Assembly (NCBI GenBank): GCA_937928735.1
Contig: CALFVF010000027.1
Span: forward strand, 1-64,000
DNA from: an uncultured Verrucomicrobiales bacterium
GTDB taxonomy: Bacteria > Verrucomicrobiota > Verrucomicrobiia > Verrucomicrobiales > Akkermansiaceae
Direction of reading: 5' to 3'
DNA length: 64,000 bases
Part shown: one piece after another, positions 8,751 through 16,945 of the stretch
Numbering within the stretch: the stretch's first letter is position 1
Layout: the number at the start of each line of letters is the position of its first letter
Notes under the pieces: model-generated
Databases searched by the model: none
What the model saw: only the letters and a program-made list of their open reading frames with translations
What the model was told of the DNA's origin: nothing
Made by a program: the position numbers and the translations under genes

Positions 8751-9326
8751 CTATTCTTCAAATTCTTCCACTTGCCAGAACTCCAGATCCACAGGAGTAG
8801 AGCGACCAAAGATAGATACTGCAACACGTAGCTTGCCCTTCTCTGGATCGATTTCTTCTACGACACCACTCTGGCTCTCGAAAGGACCGTCTGCGACTTT
8901 GACCGTGTCTCCAACCTGGAAGGTCACTGCAGGGCGTACACTCTCCTCGCGTTCCTTGATCTGTGCTAGCATAGCATCGACCTCGCGCTGACGCATAGGG
9001 ATTGGCTTGTCTTTGGTTCCAGCAAAGCCAATCACGCCGTCTGTTTCTTTAATAAAGTACCAGACATCTTCCACCAAGCGATTATCCTGAGTGAAAAGAT
9101 TCATGTTGATGATCACATAGCCTGGGTAAAATTTCTTTTTCATCTCAGACTTCTTGCCTCGCTTCACTTCGGAAACGATCTCAGTTGGCATGAGGACTTC
9201 AAAAATTTTATCACCCATTTCCTCTGCCTCGATCATACGCTCGATGCGCTGGCGTACGCGGTTCTCTTGTCCAGAGAGTACGTGAACCACATACCATTGA
9301 TTCTTTGCTTCGGGAATAGTTGGCAT
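8751..9326 (-). CDS. nusG: transcription termination/antitermination protein NusG
   Basis: 191 aa. The N-terminal NGN domain begins QWYVVHVLSGQENRVRQRIE and includes FYPGYVIINM, which contacts the RNA polymerase clamp. The C-terminal KOW domain (FQVGDTVKVADGPFESQSGVVEEIDPEKGKLRV) links polymerase to the ribosome or Rho. The secE-nusG-rplK order is the widespread bacterial one. Confidence 0.98.
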   Translation of the reverse strand: MPTIPEAKNQWYVVHVLSGQENRVRQRIERMIEAEEMGDKIFEVLMPTEIVSEVKRGKKSEMKKKFYPGYVIINMNLFTQDNRLVEDVWYFIKETDGVIGFAGTKDKPIPMRQREVDAMLAQIKEREESVRPAVTFQVGDTVKVADGPFESQSGVVEEIDPEKGKLRVAVSIFGRSTPVDLEFWQVEEFEE

Positions 9327-9446
9327 TATTTAAAGTATTGTGTGGGTATCGAAAAGTGTGAACTAGATTGTCTCTTCCTGAGTGATCTCTTAAGATCCTC
9401 TATGGTAATTGGCAGCTTCTCACTACCACGCGCAATCTAATCGAAA

Positions 9447-9674
9447 TTATTTACCAAGTTGAGTAATAAAGGAAATCGCTTCTTTAAGGACGACATCACT
9501 CGCTGCAACATAACCTGCAAGTAAGAGCATCGCAATCACGACGACCACTGTCGAGTCTACAAGTTCTTTGTATTTCTTGAGACCTTTCGCCTTAGGGTCA
9601 GAGTCCCATGGCCAAGTCGCCTTGCGAAGCTCGCCTTTGACTTCACCGATAAATGTGATGATTTTCTGGAACAT
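9447..9674 (-). CDS. secE: preprotein translocase subunit SecE
   Basis: 75 aa from the ATG at 9674 (MFQKIITFIGEVKGELRK). An upstream in-frame start at 9746 would add 24 residues rich in Tyr/His/Phe that do not resemble SecE, so it is rejected. The amphipathic GEVKGELRKATWPW segment and a single C-terminal membrane helix (VVVVIAMLLLAGYVAASDVV) are diagnostic. SecE clamps SecY in the translocon. Confidence 0.94.
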   Translation of the reverse strand: MFQKIITFIGEVKGELRKATWPWDSDPKAKGLKKYKELVDSTVVVVIAMLLLAGYVAASDVVLKEAISFITQLGK

Positions 9675-9753
9675 GTCGTGAAAGTACGAATGAAAGTACG
9701 ATTTGGGTAGGTAATCAATGTGGAAATACAGATGTTGTGAGTTCATATTCAGA

Positions 9754-9829
9754 TGGCAGGGGCACAGAGACTCGAACTCTGAACCAACGGTTTTGGAGAC
9801 CGCTACTCTACCAATTGAGCTACACCCCT
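9754..9829 (-). tRNA. tRNA-Trp(CCA)
   Basis: A 76-nt cloverleaf on the minus strand starts AGGGGTG. It has the anticodon loop CTCCAAA (anticodon CCA), a T-arm CAGAG-TTCGAGT-CTCTG, discriminator G and an encoded CCA end. It lies between tuf and secE, a common place for tRNA-Trp, and is probably processed from the operon transcript. Confidence 0.97.
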
Positions 9830-9866
9830 ATTATCAAATCACTATCTGTAAGGTTTGAGGCAAATG

Positions 9867-9895
9867 GAGGGCATTCCACTCGTGGGAACACCCTC
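9867..9895 (-). terminator. hairpin downstream of tuf
   Basis: GAGGG (9867-9871) and CCCTC (9891-9895) plus an inner TTCC/GGAA (9874-9877 with 9885-9888) form an imperfect hairpin about 65 nt past the tuf stop. No U tract follows, so it could be an RNA processing or stabilising structure rather than a terminator. Confidence 0.35.
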
Positions 9896-9960
9896 TATAA
9901 TTTGCTTCTTGATCTACGCATTGGCTGCGCAAATCAAAACTTGATCCTAATGATCAAAAA

Positions 9961-11145
9961 TTAGTCAAGGATGTCAGCCACACGGCCAGCACCTACTGTA
10001 CGACCACCTTCACGGATAGCGAAGCGCATTGCTTTCTCCATCGCGATAGAGGTGATAAGCTCGACTTCCATAGTGACATTGTCACCAGGCATAACCATTT
10101 CCACGCCGTCTGGAAGCTTGATAGAACCAGTGACGTCTGTGGTACGGAAGTAGAACTGTGGACGGTAGTTCGAGAAGAATGGAGTGTGACGCCCACCTTC
10201 GTCCTTAGAAAGAACATAAACCTCTGCGTTGAACTTCTTGTGAGGAGTCACAGAACCTGGCTTGGCAATCACCTGACCACGCTCTACGTCTTCCTTCTTA
10301 AGACCACGGATAAGTAGACCTACGTTCTCACCAGCACGTCCTTCGTCAAGAAGCTTACGGAACATCTCGATGTCAGTAATGGTTGTCTTGGTTGTCTCAC
10401 GAATACCAACGATTTCCACTTCTTCCATCTTCTTGACGATACCACGCTCAATACGGCCAGTACAAACAGTACCACGACCTGAGATTGAGAATACGTCTTC
10501 CACAGGCATGAGGAAGTCTTGATCCACTGGGCGCGCTGGCTCAGGAATGTAAGAATCCACAGCGTCCATGAGCTTGTTGATATTGTCTCTATGAGTTGCG
10601 TCACCTTCGAGAGCCTTAAGAGCAGAACCCATGATGACAGGAATGTCATCACCAGGGAATTCGTAAGCAGAAAGAAGCTCACGGATTTCCATCTCGACGA
10701 GCTCAAGAAGCTCTTCGTCGTCTACTTGGTCAACCTTATTTAGGAAAACTACGATTGCTGGAACACCAACCTGACGAGCGAGCAGGATGTGCTCACGTGT
10801 CTGTGGCATTGGGCCGTCCGCCGCGGAACAAACAAGAATAGCACCGTCCATCTGGGCAGCACCTGTGATCATGTTTTTCACATAGTCAGCGTGACCTGGA
10901 CAATCAACGTGTGCGTAGTGACGACCTTCGGTCTCATACTCCACGTGTGCTGTTGAGATAGTGATACCACGCTCACGCTCTTCTGGAGCACCATCAATTT
11001 CATCATAAGCCTTCGCTTCCGCACCGCCTTTTTCAGCGAGTGTATTAGTGATTGCAGCTGTGAGTGTTGTTTTACCGTGGTCCACGTGCCCGATGGTGCC
11101 AACGTTCACGTGAGGCTTATTACGTTCGAATGCTTCTTTAGCCAT
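9961..11145 (-). CDS. tuf: elongation factor Tu
   Basis: 394 aa, the full bacterial length. The G1 motif GHVDHGKT is near residues 18-25, followed by [25 protein letters not shown] and NKVD. Domains 2 and 3 include [13 protein letters not shown] and the C-terminal [19 protein letters not shown]-Tu carries aminoacyl-tRNA to the ribosome as a GTP complex. It follows tRNA-Thr, an arrangement similar to the tufB operon of E. coli. Confidence 0.99.
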   Translation of the reverse strand: MAKEAFERNKPHVNVGTIGHVDHGKTTLTAAITNTLAEKGGAEAKAYDEIDGAPEERERGITISTAHVEYETEGRHYAHVDCPGHADYVKNMITGAAQMDGAILVCSAADGPMPQTREHILLARQVGVPAIVVFLNKVDQVDDEELLELVEMEIRELLSAYEFPGDDIPVIMGSALKALEGDATHRDNINKLMDAVDSYIPEPARPVDQDFLMPVEDVFSISGRGTVCTGRIERGIVKKMEEVEIVGIRETTKTTITDIEMFRKLLDEGRAGENVGLLIRGLKKEDVERGQVIAKPGSVTPHKKFNAEVYVLSKDEGGRHTPFFSNYRPQFYFRTTDVTGSIKLPDGVEMVMPGDNVTMEVELITSIAMEKAMRFAIREGGRTVGAGRVADILD

Positions 11146-11219
11146 TGTCTTATTTGTTCGTATATTTCGTAGAATTTACGCTGATTTGCTCAGCGTAAAA
11201 AGGATTTCGGCCTTCATAC

Positions 11220-11294
<75 letters not shown>

Positions 11295-11646
11295 ACCTAG
11301 CATTAGTATGAAACCCAGCCTCACCTCCACCGAGGCGGGAAAGGCGGGGCGGAAAGTAGCAGAGGGGGACGCACTGTCAAAATAAAACGGCTTGGTTCTT
11401 CTCTTTTTTTAGAAAAAAAGGATTTTTTCTTCTCTTTAAGTCTTTCTTCTCCCGTAAGATACACTTCTTTATGGTCAAAATTTCTCCTTTACGAGGTATT
11501 CTTAAATTATGTGAAATAAATCGAATCATTTTCCAAATCAATATTTGGTCAAATCCTCATTCTCACCATTTCACTCCTTTTACCCAAACACCCAGAACGA
11601 GTTCAGAGACAGCCAAGACTATGATACTCTCTATGAATATTTAGCT
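11295..11646. other. intergenic region upstream of tRNA-Thr-tuf
   Basis: This 352-bp stretch has no convincing gene. It holds the promoter described at 11353-11380 and, around 11399-11440, an A/T-rich inverted repeat (AGAAAAAA...TTTTTTTCT) that could end transcription of the 11647-12528 gene. A 65-codon open frame on the plus strand crosses the boundary at 11647 but has no family resemblance. Confidence 0.6.
11353..11380 (-). promoter_or_regulatory. promoter of the tRNA-Thr-tuf operon
   Basis: Read on the minus strand, a consensus -35 box TTGACA (11375-11380) is separated by 16 bp from a -10 box TACTTT (11353-11358). A GC-rich discriminator (CCGCCCCGCC) follows, the pattern of stringently controlled stable-RNA promoters. 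The predicted start is near 11345, about 50 nt before tRNA-Thr. Confidence 0.65.
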
Positions 11647-12528
11647 CTAATGAATCTCAAAGCCACTGGTTGGCCAAATCCACTTTTCGACAACACCGTT
11701 CTTAATAATGGCTTGGGCTCGGATCTCTTTTTTACCAAATAAAGTCTCCGCGGAGTAGACGACGTCCCCTGTCTGTATCGGATCACCAGCTTCATCTTTA
11801 GCGTCTTTACCTGGGCTCCAGGACACTACTTGATCGGCACTAAATTCACTCAAGTCTCCCACAGAGGACTTCATGAGTTCCACAATCTGCTCAGGCGAGA
11901 GCGGTTCTTTTGATCCACTAGCTGACTTTTTCTTCTCCGTTTGAGCAGCCTGATTTTTCGGCTCTGCTGGCGCCTCCTTCACTATCTCTGGCTGCTGTTC
12001 TGTGGCGGGCTGTTCTTGTGGAGTTGATTGGACAGTGGCCTGAGGGCTGCTCTCTTCTTGCTGCGCTTCTCCATGTTTTGCCTGTTCTGCCTGCTTGGCT
12101 GCTTTTGCGTTTTTGAGAGCCATGGCTTTTACGCTCCTATTTTGAATGGTCTCCTTGAGAGTCGCCAGCATGTCTGTGTGCCCGATGTGGATATTACCCG
12201 TGATGCCATCGAGCCCTTTGAAGTAGACTATTTCGTTATGGTGGTGGTCGTATTTCCACTCACTGCCTGACTTTATGGACATTAATTCACCCTGGTTGGT
12301 CGAGGCCACCCAGTCTTCTGTTAAGGTGAAGTATTTCGGAAAGTCCTCGGGCTTTGCGGCAGAAAGATCAAACCCTAACTCAGGGGTCTCTAGATCTGGT
12401 TCCACCACTTTCTGGGACGCTGCTAAATTGGCCTCACTCAGGTTGAGCAAATAAGGGGTCAACTTAGGCTCCATAGCCGCACCTACGCCTGCAAGCACGA
12501 TTAACATTAACCATGAATTTCCTGTCAT
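11647..12528 (-). CDS. unknown protein with N-terminal membrane anchor
   Basis: 293 aa. I do not recognise a family. Residues 1-18 (MTGNSWLMLIVLAGVGAA) form a short signal or anchor segment. A globular N-terminal part (about 40-130, PKYFTLTEDWVASTNQGELMSIK...VYFKGLDGITGNIHIGHTDML) is followed by a long Ala/Glu/Gln/Lys-rich region (about 135-210) of low complexity, likely disordered or coiled. A C-terminal domain holds LSPEQIVELMKSSVGDL and GDVVYSAETLFGKKEIRAQAIIKNG. It sits alone upstream of the translation cluster. The exported topology is inferred from the N-terminus. Confidence 0.65.
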   Translation of the reverse strand: MTGNSWLMLIVLAGVGAAMEPKLTPYLLNLSEANLAASQKVVEPDLETPELGFDLSAAKPEDFPKYFTLTEDWVASTNQGELMSIKSGSEWKYDHHHNEIVYFKGLDGITGNIHIGHTDMLATLKETIQNRSVKAMALKNAKAAKQAEQAKHGEAQQEESSPQATVQSTPQEQPATEQQPEIVKEAPAEPKNQAAQTEKKKSASGSKEPLSPEQIVELMKSSVGDLSEFSADQVVSWSPGKDAKDEAGDPIQTGDVVYSAETLFGKKEIRAQAIIKNGVVEKWIWPTSGFEIH

Positions 12529-12627
12529 CTTGAGAGCTAGGCTACCATTTCCACTCTAGGAGACCAGAGATTTCTCCCTCTCAGCCTTGATTTCACGCCA
12601 TGCAAGCCTCCACGCAGCTGTCACTTC

Positions 12628-13881
12628 TCAGGTAGTTTCCATGATTGTCCGAGAGATCAACCACAGACAACCCACGGCTGCGATCACCAGAGATGCCCCC
12701 ACTCTGACATAGCGATACCAAGTACGATCCCTCGCCCACCAGAGGAGTGCGGCGGCTGTGGCGAGAATGGTTAGCTGGGCGATTTCAATACCTACATTCG
12801 CGAGCAAGACACCGATCCAGGCTCTATCTACATGAATAAAATACCCTCGCAAGACACTCGCAAAGCCGAGTCCGTGCACAAGTCCCATCAGAAACACCAT
12901 GACCATGCGCCGCCAATTCACGCGCGCGACCCAGATATTCTCTACCCCTATCCAAACAATGGTGGCAGCGATCACGGGCTCGACCCAGTTTCCTGACACG
13001 GACATCCCCTGTGTAACCATGAGCAGAAGTGTACAGGTGTGACCCACCGTAAAGCACAAGGATTGAGAGAGGATATCTCGCCAGCGTGCTGAGAGAAAAA
13101 AGAGTCCCAGAATAAATAGAATATGATCTAGGCCTTTGGGAATGACATGCTCGAAGCCATAGAGAAGAAAACTCCTCCAGCCAGAGACCACCTTGAGTGC
13201 TGATTTCTCTTCTCCACCTGCTTGAATCTCGGATGCTTGCTGAGTCTGCAGTGTTTGCTCCCAGAGCTCGAGGCTCTCAGCACCCGAGAGGACTTTGATG
13301 GCATTCTCTCCTGATTCTGTATGGATGATGAGTGCGAGATCAGGGAATTTCCCTTCTTCACCCTTCTGGCTCTCCCGGGTGCTCTCCCGAGTGAACACGC
13401 TAAGCACTCCATCTTGCTGGGGCATGCTCCCCGTGTAGAGCACGCGGAAATAGGCATTCCCCCCATCTCCGAAATCACGCTCAAACTCCACAGGCTCGGT
13501 CTCCCATTCTGGAAATGTCACCATCACCTCTAGCTCGGACTCACCCGACCAAGTCAGCTCAAACCACTGCTCTAGATACTGGAGTGCCTCGTAGCGGATG
13601 GTCGAGAGTTGATCCTCACTCAGGCTTTCTAGCCATTTCTGACTGGGGGCTGGAGCATCAGGATCATCCCGAGTCTCCACTAGGGCGTAGCCAGCATCAA
13701 ACTTGACCTTCATCGACCACGCCTCTTCGGAGAGTTCCACTTCCGCCACCATCTGCTCAACCACATGAGCGTGGAGCATGATCGGAGACCACCACATAGC
13801 TAGGAGTAGAAGAACTCGCTGAGCAGCCACGCCGAGCATTCCTCGCATCCCCACTGAACCTGCCCTGCTTAGTCTTTTCAT
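12628..13881 (-). CDS. HupE/UreJ-like membrane protein
   Basis: 417 aa. A signal segment (about 15-38) precedes an extracytoplasmic domain of about 200 residues. The C-terminal half has about six membrane helices with the HupE/UreJ_2 hallmarks GFEHVIPKGLDHILFILGLFF, CFTVGHTCTLLL, GVENIWV and MGLVHGLGFASVL. HupE/UreJ proteins are linked to nickel or cobalt uptake, but no hydrogenase or urease gene is near. The ATG overlaps the thiL stop (ATGA), so the two are translationally coupled in a CPBP-thiL-hupE operon. A role in metal transport is inference from the family. Confidence 0.85.
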   Translation of the reverse strand: MKRLSRAGSVGMRGMLGVAAQRVLLLLAMWWSPIMLHAHVVEQMVAEVELSEEAWSMKVKFDAGYALVETRDDPDAPAPSQKWLESLSEDQLSTIRYEALQYLEQWFELTWSGESELEVMVTFPEWETEPVEFERDFGDGGNAYFRVLYTGSMPQQDGVLSVFTRESTRESQKGEEGKFPDLALIIHTESGENAIKVLSGAESLELWEQTLQTQQASEIQAGGEEKSALKVVSGWRSFLLYGFEHVIPKGLDHILFILGLFFLSARWRDILSQSLCFTVGHTCTLLLMVTQGMSVSGNWVEPVIAATIVWIGVENIWVARVNWRRMVMVFLMGLVHGLGFASVLRGYFIHVDRAWIGVLLANVGIEIAQLTILATAAALLWWARDRTWYRYVRVGASLVIAAVGCLWLISRTIMETT

Positions 13882-14768
13882 GAAAAATGCTCCCAGCCTC
13901 CTGCTAAATTCCCTCTACCTTGCTCTCTGCCACCTCCCTCGCCTTTCTCACACATCACACCGATTTTTGTGAAAGGTGCTGGCAGGGAGAGCCAGCCTTT
14001 ATCCCTAATGAGTCTACCTGCTTGCTCTTCTGGCAGAGTCAATAAAAGTTCATAGTCTTCGCCATCTCCCAGTGCCTGCTCAAGAGACGCGCCTTCCATA
14101 CAAGGCAGCTTTGAGAGGTCGAGCTCGTAATCTAGCCCGCTCGCCTTCGCCAAGCGCGCGAGATCCTTCGCCAAGCCATCGGAGAGATCCATCATCGCCG
14201 AGGGTCTGTAATGCTCCAGCAGCCAGAGCATATTCTCCAAGCGAGGTTGGAAATCCAGATGCCACCCGGCCAGAGAGCCGCCGAGCCTCCCAGTCACAAA
14301 GACTGCATCCCCCGCAGCAGCGGTACTGCGCAAGAGAGGCTGCTCACTCGCTAAGTACCCCGTTCCCGCCACCGAAATCACCGCCCCCGCAGGAAGGCTT
14401 GAAGTCTCACCTCCGACAATCGAGCAATCATAGCGCTCTGCACAAGACTGCATACCCGCGTAGAGTGCCTCTAGCCAGTCTACACGGTGCTGCTCGGATA
14501 TTGCCAGAGTCACAAGAAGTGCTTGAGGGCGCCCACCCATAGAAACAAAGTCACTAACCACTCGAGCCACGGCCTTCCAGCCCACGCGCCTGGCGTCTTC
14601 ACTCGCCAGAAAGTGCACGCCCTCCACCACGCAGTCTGTTTTTAAGAGAACACCTCCCTCAAGTACTGCGCAGTCATCCCCAGGGCCAACTATGACCTCA
14701 CCCCTCTGAGCTAAGCCTGACACCAAGCGCTCTATGAGACGATCTTCCCCTATGTCCTTCACATTCAT
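13878..14768 (-). CDS. thiL: thiamine-monophosphate kinase
   Basis: 296 aa. It phosphorylates thiamine monophosphate to the coenzyme thiamine diphosphate with ATP. The family signature is visible: VGPGDDCAVLE, LLKTDCVVEGVHF, GWKAVARVVSDFVSMGGRPQALLVTLAI, IVGGETSS and MMDLSDGLAKDL. It overlaps the CPBP gene upstream (ATGA, 14765-14768) and the HupE gene downstream (ATGA), so three genes form one tight operon. ThiE is at 35948-36598, so the last steps of the pathway are split between two loci. Confidence 0.95.
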   Translation of the reverse strand: MNVKDIGEDRLIERLVSGLAQRGEVIVGPGDDCAVLEGGVLLKTDCVVEGVHFLASEDARRVGWKAVARVVSDFVSMGGRPQALLVTLAISEQHRVDWLEALYAGMQSCAERYDCSIVGGETSSLPAGAVISVAGTGYLASEQPLLRSTAAAGDAVFVTGRLGGSLAGWHLDFQPRLENMLWLLEHYRPSAMMDLSDGLAKDLARLAKASGLDYELDLSKLPCMEGASLEQALGDGEDYELLLTLPEEQAGRLIRDKGWLSLPAPFTKIGVMCEKGEGGGREQGRGNLAGGWEHFS

Positions 14769-15586
14769 TCGCTGTAAATGGCTAAAGCAGTTAAGGTATT
14801 AAACGCTGCGTGCAGTAGTATCGACGCCCAGAGGCTCCCCGACCACTCATAGACGAAGGCCAAAATAACCCCAAGAATCGACAAAGGCACCAGGCTCCAC
14901 AAATGCCCATGCACCAGCCCAAAGAAGACTCCAGAGAGTACTGCCGAGAAGTAGATGTCAGAATGCTTCTTCAGCACCGGGTAGATGTACCCACGAAATA
15001 GGAGCTCCTCCCCCACAGGGGCAAGCACACAGGCAGCGACCACCATCGCGAGCTTCTGAGCCTCTGACCCTCCTGCTCGCATCATCTTCACAGGAAGTTG
15101 CTCCTCCTGCACTCCTATGCGCTGGGTCATCCAGTCCTCATAACCGAGGGCACTGAGGCCATTAAATAACCCAAAGACAAGAATGAGGGCGAGACTCACG
15201 ACCACACAGATCCGCACCCAAGACGCATCAAGGCCAAATAACTCTCTATAATTCACCCGCCCGACTAGAGTCGCAAACATCATGAGTGCGAGCACAATAA
15301 AGATCGTCCCAGGTAGTAGGAACACAATGGCCTCTGGCAGCTCTCCCATCGCTCTTTTCTCCGCAGCAGGCTGTCCGAAGAACTCCAGCATGAAAAAAAC
15401 CATCAACAGGCCAACCCCTATGAGGTCAAACCAGCGCAGCCCATTCACCACGACTCTCCCCTGAAGACTCCACCCCCCCTGCAATCCCCATGCTCTTAGA
15501 GCGCCATAACTCGGCAGCATCACCAGAAAGGAAAGCAGACACCAGAAGGCAATGTCCTGGAGGATATAAAACTCAAATATATGCAT
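14765..15586 (-). CDS. CPBP family intramembrane metalloprotease
   Basis: 273 aa from the ATG at 15586 (a GTG lies just before it at 15589). About seven membrane helices are predicted. The three CPBP (Rce1-like) motifs are present: EELLFR near residue 193, FFGLVHG near 222 and HAAFN near 259. They supply the glutamate and histidine metal ligands and catalytic Glu. Members cut membrane-bound proteins or act in bacteriocin immunity; the substrate here is unknown. It is the first gene of the operon with thiL and the HupE-like gene. Confidence 0.9.
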   Translation of the reverse strand: MHIFEFYILQDIAFWCLLSFLVMLPSYGALRAWGLQGGWSLQGRVVVNGLRWFDLIGVGLLMVFFMLEFFGQPAAEKRAMGELPEAIVFLLPGTIFIVLALMMFATLVGRVNYRELFGLDASWVRICVVVSLALILVFGLFNGLSALGYEDWMTQRIGVQEEQLPVKMMRAGGSEAQKLAMVVAACVLAPVGEELLFRGYIYPVLKKHSDIYFSAVLSGVFFGLVHGHLWSLVPLSILGVILAFVYEWSGSLWASILLHAAFNTLTALAIYSE

Positions 15587-15644
15587 CACTCTATGCGTTC
15601 CTGCGCATTACTGCGCATCAGCCTAAGCTCGCCACCTCTTCATT

Positions 15645-16775
15645 CTATTGACCTAAAAAACCAATCCACATAGGAGCCTTCACCCGAGTGTCATTGGACA
15701 CTAAGCTCAGCTTTCCTGTTTCTGGATCACGGCGAAAGACCGATAGCGCATCCGCCCGCTGACCAGCAACCACTAGACACTTCCCGTCTGGGGTGATATC
15801 AAAGTGTCGTGGGATCCAGATCCCTGCGGGGATGGTTTGGATCCTCTCTAGCTTCGCATCCTTGTGAATACGGAATACAGAAATGGAGTCTCGCCCCTTA
15901 TCCGCTAAGTCTCGATTCGCGGTGTATAAGAAATGGTCATCATCAGAGACGCGTAGTTCTGAGCAGCTCATCTCAGTCTGCGCCTTCTCCAGCACAGGAT
16001 AGTCCCCGAGGAGCTTCATTGTGCCGTCTTCTGTATTTCTCTCAAAAACATCTACAGACATCGCCAATTCATTCAGCACAAAAGCTCGGTTCGTGGTATG
16101 GGCGAAGTCCATATGACGAGGCCCCGCACCCGGTGAGATTTTCGTAGCGCCCACGGCACTGAGTTTTGCCTTCTCGACATCGAGAGCGTAAGTCACCACC
16201 TCATCTGTCCCTAGATCACAGGCATAGACAAAGCGATTCTCTGCCCCCGCATAAGCTGAGTGTGCATGGGGTGACTTCTGGCGCCTCGGATGCACACTAG
16301 AGCCAACATGCTGGATATGGCTCACGGGCTCACCAAGACTCTTATCTGGCTGAATCTTATAGCTTGTGACACTCCCCCCAGCGTAATTAGACACAAAGAG
16401 ACAGGTACCTGTCTGATCTAGACTCACATGACAAGGACCAGCTCCCATCGTGGGCTGAGTGTTAAGTACAGTTAGCTTCCCAGTCTCCGCATTACGCTGA
16501 TAGGCAACAACTAAACCCTTTTTTTTCATACTCTTCTGAGTCGGATCACTTGCTGTCGAGTACCAGAATTCACCCGTCTTATCTCGAGTGACAAAGGTAG
16601 GAGAAGTCTGCTCCACAGCGAGAGCTAAGTCACTGATCGTGCCTGTATCCGTATCGAGCTTCGCCTGCCATATACCCTCTTTCGCAGCCGAGCCGACATA
16701 GAGGCTAATGACCTCCGCTGTGAGTGACGCCGTGTAGGCGCACCCCATCATTACACTGAGCATTAATATCTTCAT
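15645..16775 (-). CDS. secreted lactonase-family beta-propeller protein
   Basis: 376 aa with a signal peptide (about 1-20). It belongs to the lactonase family (6-phosphogluconolactonase YbhE type), a seven-bladed propeller: SLYVGSAAKEGIW, TFVTRDKTGEFWY, GAGPCHVSLDQTGTCLFVSNYAGGSV, GAGPRHMDFAHT, CSELRVSDDDHFLYTANR and the closing PRHFDITPDGKCLVVAGQ. The signal peptide argues against a role in the cytoplasmic pentose phosphate pathway. The substrate may be a sugar lactone produced by a periplasmic dehydrogenase. That is inference. Confidence 0.88.
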   Translation of the reverse strand: MKILMLSVMMGCAYTASLTAEVISLYVGSAAKEGIWQAKLDTDTGTISDLALAVEQTSPTFVTRDKTGEFWYSTASDPTQKSMKKKGLVVAYQRNAETGKLTVLNTQPTMGAGPCHVSLDQTGTCLFVSNYAGGSVTSYKIQPDKSLGEPVSHIQHVGSSVHPRRQKSPHAHSAYAGAENRFVYACDLGTDEVVTYALDVEKAKLSAVGATKISPGAGPRHMDFAHTTNRAFVLNELAMSVDVFERNTEDGTMKLLGDYPVLEKAQTEMSCSELRVSDDDHFLYTANRDLADKGRDSISVFRIHKDAKLERIQTIPAGIWIPRHFDITPDGKCLVVAGQRADALSVFRRDPETGKLSLVSNDTRVKAPMWIGFLGQ

Positions 16776-16945
16776 TCTCTTAGAAACTTAAAGTCGCATC
16801 ATCTTGTCTGCGGTCTGCTCAATAACAAACCACTGATAGAATGACATAAAGATATCCTCGTCGCTCAAGCGCCACTGTCAAGCTAGGGTGCTTGCCTCTT
16901 CCATGAGACAGTTCCACGAGAAAGGCCCCTCAGAAGCACTATCTA

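Noticed and set aside
8731-8751. A/T palindrome between nusG and rplK as a terminator
   Set aside because: Stem is almost purely A-T with a minimal loop and no GC core; terminator function cannot be supported.
11545-11742. 65-codon open frame on the plus strand
   Set aside because: It overlaps the end of the 11647-12528 gene on the other strand, has no family resemblance and no ribosome binding site.
16876-16881. TTGACA upstream of the lactonase-family gene as promoter
   Set aside because: No convincing -10 box at proper spacing.
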